From an uncultured Dialister sp. (GTDB lineage: Bacteria; Bacillota; Negativicutes; Veillonellales; Dialisteraceae): a stretch of 9,128 nt of DNA. The notes below the pieces were generated by a model. The model saw nothing but the letters and a program-made list of their open reading frames with translations. It did not search any database and was not told the origin of the DNA. The DNA lies in assembly GCA_900545365.1 (NCBI GenBank), contig UQYL01000040.1, forward strand, positions 1 through 9,128, in the 5' to 3' direction. Positions 1 through 5,682 of this stretch are shown in pieces (positions within the stretch are counted from its first letter, which is position 1; each line of letters begins with the position of its first letter). The position numbers were made by a program, and so were the translations under genes.

Positions 1-489
1 GGCCAGCGGCAGCGCCTCGCCCTGGCCTGCTCCATCCTCCATGAGCCGGAGCTCCTCATTCTCGACGAGCCCACCTCCGCCGTTGATCCCACGTCGCGGC
101 GCTTCTTCTGGAACCTCCTCGCCGGCCTCGTTTCCGGCGGCAGGACCACTGTCCTTGTGACCACCCATTTCATGGACGAAGCGGAACACTGCGACATCGT
201 AGGATTCCTCCAGCAGGGGAAACTCATTGCCGAAGGCTCGCCGCGGGCGCTCAAAGAAGGCCTCCCCGGCACGCTCTGGTCGCTCCGCTTCCCCACGCCG
301 GAAGAAGCGGCGGCCGCCCTGGCCGCATCCGGCGCGCCGGTCATCGAATCGTACACCTTCGGCCGCCAGTTCCGGGCTCTCTTCCCGAAAGGCTTCACCC
401 CGCCGGACGCGCTCCGCCCCCGCCCGGAAGAGCTTACCATGGAAGACGTCTTCATTTATTACGACAAAAAACAGGGAGGTGCGCCATGA
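1..489 (+). CDS. ABC transporter ATP-binding protein, C-terminal half (5' end outside window)
   Basis: This is the nucleotide-binding subunit of an ABC-2 type exporter, which hydrolyses ATP at the inner face of the membrane to drive the permease encoded next to it. Only 162 residues are visible and the reading frame is open to the left edge, so about half the protein, including Walker A, is missing. The visible part begins inside the signature motif (GQRQRLALA), followed by Walker B with its catalytic glutamate (LLILDEPTSAVDP) and the switch histidine (VTTHFMDEAEHCD). The tail ending in MEDVFIYYDKK is typical of ABC-2 exporter ATPases of the YbhF/CcmA type (family knowledge). The stop codon overlaps the permease start as ATGA, so the two are translationally coupled. 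The substrate cannot be told; drug, lipid or polysaccharide export are all possible. A YbhF-like double-ATPase cannot be excluded because the N-terminal half is not seen. Confidence 0.93.
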   Translation, partial: GQRQRLALACSILHEPELLILDEPTSAVDPTSRRFFWNLLAGLVSGGRTTVLVTTHFMDEAEHCDIVGFLQQGKLIAEGSPRALKEGLPGTLWSLRFPTPEEAAAALAASGAPVIESYTFGRQFRALFPKGFTPPDALRPRPEELTMEDVFIYYDKKQGGAP

Positions 490-1607
490 TCCGTTTCCTC
501 GCCGTCCTCAGGAAAGAAATCATCCAGATGCGCCGCGACCCGGTGACGCTCATCATCATGTTCCTCATGCCTCTCGTGCAGCTCCTCGTCTTCGGATTCG
601 CCATCCACACCGACATCAAGCACCAATCCGCTGCCGTCTTCGACCAGTCCCTCACGGAAGAGAGCCGGGATCTCCTGGCGGGATTCACGGCGAGCGAATA
701 CTTCGACATCAATTACACGGCGCGGAGCTTCGAAGAAGTGAATGAGCTCATCGACGAAGGCCGGGCCAAAGCAGGCATCATCATTCCGCCGGACTTGGCG
801 GAAAATCTGAAACACCTCCGCCCCACGCCCATCCAGGTCATCGTGGACGCTTCAGACTCCACCGCCTCCACTTCGGCCATCGCCGCGGCGCAGGGCATCG
901 GCCAGCGGAAATCGGCGGAAGCGCTCCTCGCCGCTCACCCGGAGCTCTCCCCGCAGGCCCTGTCCCTCTATGACATGCGCATCCGCGCGTGGTACAACCG
1001 GGACGCCGTCACCGCCTGGTACATGCTCCCCGGCATCATGGGCATCATCCTCACCATGACCATGGTCATGATCACCTCCATGGCCATCGTCCGCGAAAGG
1101 GAGCGGGGCACCCTCGAGCAGCTCCTCGTGACGCCCCTCCGCCCGTGGGAGCTCCTCCTCGGCAAGATCACGCCGTATATCTTCGTCGGCTACGCCCAGC
1201 TCACCGTGTCCCTCCTGGTGGGGCTCGCCGTCTTCGGCATCCCCGTCCGGGGCAGCCTCTCCCTTCTCTACATCCTCACCACGCTCTACATCACCGCCTC
1301 CCTCACGCTGGGCATCCTCATCTCCACCGCAGCAAAAAACCAAATGCAGGCCATGATGATGTCCTTCCTCGTCTTTCTGCCGAGCATCCTCCTCTCCGGA
1401 TTCATCTTCCCCCGGGAATCCATGCCCCTTTTCTTCCGCGGCCTCTCCGCGGTCTTCCCCATGACCTACTATGTGGAGATCATCCGGGGCATCCTCCTCA
1501 AGGGGAACGGTCTTTCCGCCCTCTGGACGCAGGCGGCGGCGCTCCTCCTCTTCATCGCCTTCACCTTCGGCGGGGCGGTAAAAAAATTCTCCCGCACCAT
1601 GAACTGA
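486..1607 (+). CDS. ABC-2 type exporter permease (YbhS/YhhJ-like)
   Basis: This is the membrane subunit of the exporter whose ATPase precedes it. The 373-residue product has a short cytoplasmic N-terminus, a first membrane helix at about residues 20-40, a large extracytoplasmic domain at about 43-175, and five more helices at about 178-202, 229-251, 258-281, 287-308 and 346-364. The ABC-2 hallmark is present near the end (PMTYYVEIIRGILLKG, residues 325-340), as is the conserved cytoplasmic segment RERERGTLEQLLVTP after helix 2. Length and topology match the YbhS/YhhJ family. The start is supported by GGGAGG at 474-479, six bases before the ATG. It is the last gene of its operon and is followed within 10 bases by a terminator. 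Such permeases usually work with a second permease copy or paralogue and an upstream HlyD-type protein, which would lie left of the window. The substrate is unknown. Confidence 0.93.
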   Translation: MIRFLAVLRKEIIQMRRDPVTLIIMFLMPLVQLLVFGFAIHTDIKHQSAAVFDQSLTEESRDLLAGFTASEYFDINYTARSFEEVNELIDEGRAKAGIIIPPDLAENLKHLRPTPIQVIVDASDSTASTSAIAAAQGIGQRKSAEALLAAHPELSPQALSLYDMRIRAWYNRDAVTAWYMLPGIMGIILTMTMVMITSMAIVRERERGTLEQLLVTPLRPWELLLGKITPYIFVGYAQLTVSLLVGLAVFGIPVRGSLSLLYILTTLYITASLTLGILISTAAKNQMQAMMMSFLVFLPSILLSGFIFPRESMPLFFRGLSAVFPMTYYVEIIRGILLKGNGLSALWTQAAALLLFIAFTFGGAVKKFSRTMN

Positions 1608-1613
1608 CTGCCG

Positions 1614-1646
1614 AAAAAACCGCCGGGCCTCCGGCGGTTTTTTCTT
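1614..1646 (+). terminator. Rho-independent terminator of the ABC exporter operon
   Basis: A perfect stem CCGCCGG (1620-1626) / CCGGCGG (1631-1637) encloses a 4-base loop. It is flanked by six A on the left and six T on the right, which extend the stem and supply the U-tract. It lies just after the permease stop. The A/T symmetry would let it work in both directions. Confidence 0.93.
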
Positions 1647-1699
1647 TGTTTATGATTTGCTCCAGGAAACTTTCAAATTCCGCCATATCATCAAAGGCA

Positions 1700-1717
1700 G
1701 CGGGAAAAAGGTCCCGC
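1700..1717. repeat. Inverted repeat just upstream of the glycosyltransferase promoter
   Basis: GCGGGA (1700-1705) and TCCCGC (1712-1717) form a 6-bp inverted repeat with a 6-base spacer, ending three bases before the putative -35 element. It could be an operator half-site pair or part of a decayed sequence. It has no T-run, so it is not a terminator. The function is not shown by the sequence. Confidence 0.4.
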
Positions 1718-1720
1718 GAT

Positions 1721-1749
1721 TTACCGTCCGCAGAAATATACGCTATAAT
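1721..1749 (+). promoter_or_regulatory. Putative sigma-70-type promoter for the glycosyltransferase/RLP unit
   Basis: A perfect -10 hexamer TATAAT lies at 1744-1749. At a 17-base spacing there is a weak -35 TTACCG (1721-1726, three of six matches). The expected start of transcription is near 1756, giving a leader of about 20 bases before the ATG at 1778. Its place between a terminator and the next gene supports it. Confidence 0.6.
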
Positions 1750-1777
1750 AGAAAAAGCATTTGGAAAGGAGCAAGGA

Positions 1778-2722
1778 ATGATCTCCATCGTCACCCCCGT
1801 TTACAATGAAGAAGACAATGTGGCCTACTTCCATGATGAAGTGACGCGCGTCATGAAAGGGCTCGCCATGGACTACGAGATCCTCTACATCAACGACGGC
1901 TCCGCCGACAGCACGGAAGAAAAACTCGCCGCCATCGCCGCGGCGGATCCCCATGTGCGGGCTGTCACCTTCGCGAGAAATTTCGGCCACCAGATCGCCA
2001 TCACCTGCGGCATGGATCTGGCTGAAGGCGACGCGGTCATCACGATGGACGGCGATCTCCAGCATCCGCCGGCGCTCATTCCGACGCTCATCGAAAAATG
2101 GCAGGAAGGATTCGACGTGGTGCAGACCATCCGCACCGCCACGGAAGACGCGGGCTTCGTGAAGCGCCTCACTTCGAGCGGCTATTACGCGCTCATCAAT
2201 GCCATCTCCGACAGCCCCGTCCGTCCGGGGGGCTCCGATTTCCGCCTCATGAGCCGGCAGGCGCTCCTCACATTCCGCCGCTTCCGCGAGCACAGCCGCT
2301 TCATCCGGGGCATCGTGGGCAATCTGGGCTACCGCCAGACGACGGTGGAATTTGTCGCGCCGCCGCGGCACGCGGGAAAATCGAAATTTTCCATGAAGAA
2401 AATGCTCCACCTCGCCATGGACGGCATCCTCACCAATTCCACGGCGCCGCTCCGCTTCATCTTCTACGCGGGGCTCCTGTCATCGGCGGGCAGCTTCTTT
2501 CTCATCCTCTATGTACTGGGCTGCTGGCTGGCGGACGCCACCGTTCCCGGATGGGCCACCATGACCATCCTGCTCTCCTTCTTCGGGAGCCTCCAGCTCA
2601 TGAGCCTGGGCATCGCCGGGGAATACATCAGCCGCATTTTTAAAGAAACACAGAACCGGCCCCTCTACTGGGTCGCCGCGGACACCGCCCGCGCCCCGCA
2701 GGACTGCGGGCAGAAGAAATAA
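1778..2722 (+). CDS. Family 2 glycosyltransferase, polyprenyl-phosphate type (GtrB/DPM1-like)
   Basis: This is a membrane-bound GT2 enzyme of 314 residues, the kind that transfers a sugar from a nucleotide donor to polyprenyl (undecaprenyl) phosphate on the cytoplasmic side for later use in envelope glycans. The GT-A fold is visible: N-terminal strand VTPVYNEED (5-13), the IND motif (38-40), the metal/donor site MDGDLQHPP (90-98), SDFRLMSR (153-160) and RFIRGIVGNLGY (174-185). The GKSKFS segment (200-205) is typical of the DPM1/GtrB/ArnC group. Two C-terminal helices (about 225-247 and 258-281) anchor it. The ATG at 1778 has AAAGGAG six bases upstream (1765-1771). The frame stays open upstream into the permease gene, but that part is shadow sequence crossing a terminator. 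The sugar and the acceptor glycan cannot be told. It is the first gene of a unit with the RuBisCO-like gene 38 bases downstream. Confidence 0.92.
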   Translation: MISIVTPVYNEEDNVAYFHDEVTRVMKGLAMDYEILYINDGSADSTEEKLAAIAAADPHVRAVTFARNFGHQIAITCGMDLAEGDAVITMDGDLQHPPALIPTLIEKWQEGFDVVQTIRTATEDAGFVKRLTSSGYYALINAISDSPVRPGGSDFRLMSRQALLTFRRFREHSRFIRGIVGNLGYRQTTVEFVAPPRHAGKSKFSMKKMLHLAMDGILTNSTAPLRFIFYAGLLSSAGSFFLILYVLGCWLADATVPGWATMTILLSFFGSLQLMSLGIAGEYISRIFKETQNRPLYWVAADTARAPQDCGQKK

Positions 2723-2730
2723 CCGCCAGA

Positions 2731-2747
2731 GGAAGCACCGCGCTTCC
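2731..2747. repeat. Short hairpin in the glycosyltransferase-RLP gap
   Basis: GGAAGC (2731-2736) and GCTTCC (2742-2747) form a 6-bp stem with a 5-base loop in the 38-base gap between the two genes. It abuts the ribosome site of the next gene. No T-run follows, so it is more likely an mRNA-processing or translation-tuning hairpin than a terminator (inference). Confidence 0.4.
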
Positions 2748-2760
2748 GGAAGGGAGAATC

Positions 2761-3939
2761 ATGGCCAATCACGATTTTTTTGACAGCGAACTGTTTCAGG
2801 AATTGGTGAGCGACCTTCACGAAGAAGCCCGCTTCACCGCCACATACCGCGTGGAAGCGGAAGATTTTACGGAAGCGAAAGAAAGGGCGAAAGAGATCGC
2901 CTACGAGCAGACCGTGGAATGCCCGCAGGAGCTCATCGCCGGGACATGGATCGAGAGCCGCGTGATCGGCCATGTCGAAGACATTAAAAAAGCGGCTCCC
3001 GGCGTGTGGTACGTATACATCTCCTACCTGCCGGAAGCGGTGGAGAGCGACTTCACGGAACTTCTGAACATGCTCTTCGGAAATATCAGCCTCCTGCCGG
3101 GCATCCGCCTCATGTCCTTCGATCTGCCGGAAGCCTTCCTCAGCACATTCAACGGGCCGAAGCTCGGCCAAGGCGGCATCCGCGAGCTCTGCGGCGTGGA
3201 GAGCGGCCCCATCCTCATGTCCGCCGTGAAGCCCCTCGGCAGGAGCTCGGAAGAACTGGCCTCCATGGTGAGCGCCTTCGCGCTGGGCGGCTGCCCCATC
3301 ATCAAGGACGACCACAGCCTCTTCGACCAGAAATGGGCGCCCTTCGAAGAAAGGGTGCGTCTCTGCGCGGACGCCTGCGCAGAAGCAAATGAAAAGACCG
3401 GCGGCAGCTCCATTTTCGTCGCCAACTGCACCGGCGACGGCCTCGCCTTCCTCGACCGGGCCTACAAAGCGCAGGAACTCGGCGCGGGCGGCATCATGGC
3501 CGCCCCGGGTCTCCTCGGCTTCAGCCTCATCAAGCAGCTCGCCGACGCGCCTGACTTTCAGCTGCCCATCTTCCTGCACCCGTGCTTCACCGGGAGCATC
3601 ACCATGCACGAAGACAGCGGCATCTCCCCCTTCTGCTGGTACGGCCAGATCTGCCGCCTCGCCGGGGCGGACGCGGTCATCTTCACCAGCTTCGGCGGCC
3701 GCTTCACCCACTCCGAGCAGGACTGCGCCCTCATCGCGGAGAGCCTCAATCTTCCCATGGGCCAGCTCCGGTCTCCCTTCCCCGTGCCGAGCGGCGGCAT
3801 GAAGCGCCAGCTCTTCCGCCGCATGCGCCGCGTCTACGGCGACGGCACCATCTTCCTCGTGGGCGGCGCGCTCCAGACAGAAGGCCCGGATCTCACGGAA
3901 AATACGAAAATTTTCCTCCAGAGCCTCCGGGAAGCGTAA
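2761..3939 (+). CDS. RuBisCO-like protein (form IV), probably DeepYkr-type; not a carboxylase
   Basis: The 392-residue protein has the RuBisCO large-subunit layout: an N-terminal alpha/beta domain (about 1-130) and a C-terminal barrel. Compared with spinach RuBisCO numbering (aligned by eye), these positions are kept: N123 as N108, K175 as K157 (SAVKP), the carbamylated K201 as K182 and D203 as D184 (IIKDDH, 180-185), H294 as H273 (FLHPCF), S379 as S344 (PSGG) and the glycine pair 403/404 as G368-G369. Changed positions are: K177 absent, E204 to H185, R295 to P274, and loop-6 K334 replaced by the FGGRF segment (311-315). It is therefore not expected to fix CO2. Form IV proteins act as enolases or isomerases on phosphosugars, for example in methionine salvage, or in D-apionate breakdown. 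From memory, the KDDH...DQ...APFEERV and GGRF patterns fit the DeepYkr-like branch. The start is backed by AAGGGAG (2750-2756) just before the ATG. There is no promoter of its own, so it is likely cotranscribed with the glycosyltransferase. The substrate is unknown. Confidence 0.9.
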   Translation: MANHDFFDSELFQELVSDLHEEARFTATYRVEAEDFTEAKERAKEIAYEQTVECPQELIAGTWIESRVIGHVEDIKKAAPGVWYVYISYLPEAVESDFTELLNMLFGNISLLPGIRLMSFDLPEAFLSTFNGPKLGQGGIRELCGVESGPILMSAVKPLGRSSEELASMVSAFALGGCPIIKDDHSLFDQKWAPFEERVRLCADACAEANEKTGGSSIFVANCTGDGLAFLDRAYKAQELGAGGIMAAPGLLGFSLIKQLADAPDFQLPIFLHPCFTGSITMHEDSGISPFCWYGQICRLAGADAVIFTSFGGRFTHSEQDCALIAESLNLPMGQLRSPFPVPSGGMKRQLFRRMRRVYGDGTIFLVGGALQTEGPDLTENTKIFLQSLREA

Positions 3940-3951
3940 TGAATCACAACA

Positions 3952-3986
3952 AAGAGAGTTCCTCAAAAGGAGCTCTCTTCTTTTTT
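3952..3986 (+). terminator. Rho-independent terminator after the RLP gene
   Basis: A 12-bp stem, AAGAGAGTTCCT (3952-3963) with AGGAGCTCTCTT (3968-3979), has one T-G pair, a 4-base loop, then C and six T. It starts 12 bases after the RLP stop and isolates that unit from the restriction-modification genes. Confidence 0.93.
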
Positions 3987-4013
3987 ACTTTTACGGCGCT
4001 CAACGGCGAGCCT

Positions 4014-4031
4014 TGAAGCACTTGCGCTTCA
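4014..4031. repeat. Inverted repeat upstream of the mod promoter, possible operator
   Basis: TGAAGC (4014-4019) and GCTTCA (4026-4031) form a perfect 6-bp inverted repeat with a 6-base spacer. It sits about 20 bases upstream of the mod -10 hexamer, over the place where a -35 element would bind. The position would suit a repressor or activator of the restriction-modification genes, but no regulator gene is seen in the window. Confidence 0.4.
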
Positions 4032-4051
4032 CAAAAAAGATTTTGCCGGAA

Positions 4052-4060
4052 TGATATAAT
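4052..4060 (+). promoter_or_regulatory. Extended -10 promoter of the mod-res operon
   Basis: TGATATAAT (4052-4060) is a perfect extended -10 element: TG, one base, then TATAAT. The region 17-18 bases upstream is A-rich and has no good -35 hexamer, as expected for an extended -10 promoter. Transcription should start near 4067, leaving a leader of about 47 bases. It is the only evident promoter for the two genes. Confidence 0.7.
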
Positions 4061-4113
4061 CTTTTTAGTATGAACAGGACGCCGTGCAGGCGCCGTAAAA
4101 AGGAGAAAACATC

Positions 4114-5682
4114 ATGGCGAATAAACTGGAACTGACGTGGTACGGGAAGGATACGCCCATCCGGGTGGAGCCGAGACTGCTTATCGAAAACGCAGCACTT
4201 TCCAACACTGTCACACCCCCCCCAGAGATGGAAAACATGCTCATCCACGGGGACAATCTGCTCGCCCTCAAAGCGCTGGAGGCGAAGTACACCGGAAAGG
4301 TGAAGTGCATCTATATCGATCCGCCGTACAATACGGGAAATGCTTTTGAAAAATACGATGATAATTTAGAACATAGCACTTGGTTAAGTTTAATGAATTG
4401 TCGTTTCCATAACCTCTATACCTTACTCCGCAAGGATGGATTTTTATTTGTCAACTTAGATGAGCAGGAACATGCCTATTGTAAAGTTATATTGGATGAA
4501 ATTTTTGGAAGAACCAATTTCATTGGGGATATTATCTGGAAAAAGCGTAAAGGTGGTGGAAACGATTCACGTTATCTTGCTTTAGATCATGATTATATAC
4601 TTGTATATGCCAAAGATGCTTCTAAAGAAATTCACCCAATTGCATGGAGAACTGCACAATCAGAAACATACTTAAAGCGTTATAAAGGAATTGAACCAGA
4701 TGGACGTCGCTATTACTGGGACACCGTAGCTCGCAATGGATTACAAAACCCAATCCCCATCTCTATTTCCTGTCCAGATGGCAGTATTCTGTCTATCAAT
4801 TCGCAAATTAGTCAAGCAAGCATCAATGAAGGCTTATTAGATGGTACTGTTAGATTAACTAAAACAAAAAATGGATGGACTCTTCATCACAAAGTCTATA
4901 TGGGCCGGGGACAAGTCCAACGATCTATTATGGATGATGTTGGAACTAATAAAACTGCCGGTGATGAAATGAGATATCTTTTTGGAGATAACAAAGCTTT
5001 CCCTTATCCTAAACCTGAAGAATTAATTTCTCGCATTTTAGAACTATCTACACAGCCCGGCGACCTCGTGCTCGATTCGTTCCTCGGCTCCGGCACCACC
5101 GCCGCGGTGGCCCACAAGATGGGGCGGCGCTATATCGGCATCGAGATGGGAGACCACGCCTATACGCACTGCAAGGTCCGTCTGGACAAGGTGATTTCCG
5201 GCGAAGACCAGGGCGGCATCTCAAAGGCACAGCACTGGCAGGGCGGCGGCGGATACCGATTCTATGAGCTGGCTCCGACGCTCATCAATCGGGACGCCTT
5301 CGGCGAAGCGGTCATCAATCCCACCTACGACGCGGACATGCTGGCGGCGGCGGTGGCGCTCCACGAAGGTTTCCGCTATCAGCCGGACGGCACCCTTTTC
5401 TGGAAGCAGTCCGTGGGCAGCGAGGGGAGCTATCTCTTCGTCACCACACGCCATGTGACAGCTGCCTATCTTGCCTCCATCCAGAGCTCCATGAAGGAGG
5501 ACGAATATCTCATCATCGCCTGCCGCTCTTTCGACGCCGGGCTGGATAAAGCCAGCAGCCGGATCACCATCAAGAAGATCCCTCAAATGCTGCTCAGCCG
5601 CTGCGAGTTCGGACGGACGGATTACAACCTGCATATCGTCCATCCCCCGGTCTATGCGGACGAGGAGGACTGCGATGAATAA
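4114..5682 (+). CDS. mod: Type III restriction-modification methyltransferase subunit (Mod), possibly phase-variable
   Basis: Mod recognises the DNA site and methylates adenine at N6 using S-adenosylmethionine; it also guides Res to the same site. The 522-residue protein has the beta-class order: MLIHGDNLLALKAL (42-55), catalytic DPPY (69-72), a central target-recognition region, FPYPKPEELI shortly before the cofactor motif, FLGSG (323-327), and a C-terminal domain (about 350-522). AGGAG at 4101-4105 is eight bases before the ATG. Two oddities stand out. Codons 35-37 are a run of eight C: loss of one base would end translation at TGA 4301-4303, and gain of one at TGA 4347-4349. Codons of roughly residues 75-313 are AT-rich (TTA Leu and AGA Arg are common), unlike both ends, which indicates an exchanged recognition core. 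The gene is intact as sequenced (ON state). The end overlaps res by eight bases. It is somewhat shorter than the usual 600 or more residues of classical Mod proteins. The recognition sequence cannot be read from the protein. Confidence 0.93.
   Translation: MANKLELTWYGKDTPIRVEPRLLIENAALSNTVTPPPEMENMLIHGDNLLALKALEAKYTGKVKCIYIDPPYNTGNAFEKYDDNLEHSTWLSLMNCRFHNLYTLLRKDGFLFVNLDEQEHAYCKVILDEIFGRTNFIGDIIWKKRKGGGNDSRYLALDHDYILVYAKDASKEIHPIAWRTAQSETYLKRYKGIEPDGRRYYWDTVARNGLQNPIPISISCPDGSILSINSQISQASINEGLLDGTVRLTKTKNGWTLHHKVYMGRGQVQRSIMDDVGTNKTAGDEMRYLFGDNKAFPYPKPEELISRILELSTQPGDLVLDSFLGSGTTAAVAHKMGRRYIGIEMGDHAYTHCKVRLDKVISGEDQGGISKAQHWQGGGGYRFYELAPTLINRDAFGEAVINPTYDADMLAAAVALHEGFRYQPDGTLFWKQSVGSEGSYLFVTTRHVTAAYLASIQSSMKEDEYLIIACRSFDAGLDKASSRITIKKIPQMLLSRCEFGRTDYNLHIVHPPVYADEEDCDE
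4216..4223 (+). repeat. Poly-C tract (8 C) inside mod
   Basis: Eight consecutive C lie in codons 35-37 of mod (Pro-Pro-Pro; CCC CCC CCA). A homopolymer near the 5' end of a type III mod gene is a known substrate for slipped-strand mispairing. In both shifted frames a stop follows within about 130 bases, so length change would switch the enzyme off. A run of eight in GC-rich DNA can also arise by chance. Confidence 0.6.
4335..5055 (+). other. AT-rich exchanged segment: recognition core of mod
   Basis: Base composition falls abruptly a few codons after DPPY and rises abruptly just before the codons for LVLDSFLGSG. Hand counts give 23/60 G+C (4381-4440) and 19/60 (4561-4620) inside, against 41/60 just downstream (5101-5160). 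Reading frame and length are preserved. The borders lie at the most conserved parts of the gene, as expected if homologous recombination in the motifs replaced the target-recognition region. The edges are uncertain by about 20 bases. Confidence 0.75.
5662..5668 (+). promoter_or_regulatory. Ribosome binding site for res, inside the end of mod
   Basis: GAGGAGG lies six bases before the ATG at 5675 and decides the res start. The upstream in-frame ATG at 5654 has no such site. Because it lies within the mod coding sequence, res translation is probably coupled to mod translation. Confidence 0.75.

Noticed and set aside
1580..1586. Seven A near the 3' end of the permease gene as a slippage site
   Set aside because: It is nine codons from the stop, after the last membrane helix, so a frameshift would change only the tail.
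1561..1794. 77-residue open frame on the minus strand across the first intergenic region
   Set aside because: It runs through a strong terminator, the promoter and the ends of both neighbours, with no ribosome site before its start codons. At most it is a relic, so it is mentioned only as a low-interest observation.
2775..2781. Seven T at codons 4-7 of the RuBisCO-like gene as a phase-variation tract
   Set aside because: A run of seven T encoding Asp-Phe-Phe is common by chance, and such a metabolic enzyme is not a usual target of phase variation.
2761..3939. True carboxylating RuBisCO
   Set aside because: The metal-ligand Glu is His, the loop-6 Lys is absent and R295 is Pro. No phosphoribulokinase or small-subunit gene is present in the window.
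2665..3966. 433-residue open frame on the minus strand
   Set aside because: It lies antisense over the whole RuBisCO-like gene, whose motifs are clear. Its composition is a low-complexity Ala/Glu/Arg shadow typical of GC-rich coding DNA.
4028..4033. TTCACA as a -35 element for the mod promoter
   Set aside because: It matches five of six bases, but the spacing to TATAAT at 4055 is 21 bases, too long for a normal sigma-70 promoter. The extended -10 explains the site better.
5654..5674. Upstream in-frame ATG for res
   Set aside because: It has no Shine-Dalgarno sequence at a useful distance and would deepen the overlap with mod. The ATG at 5675 has GAGGAGG at ideal spacing.
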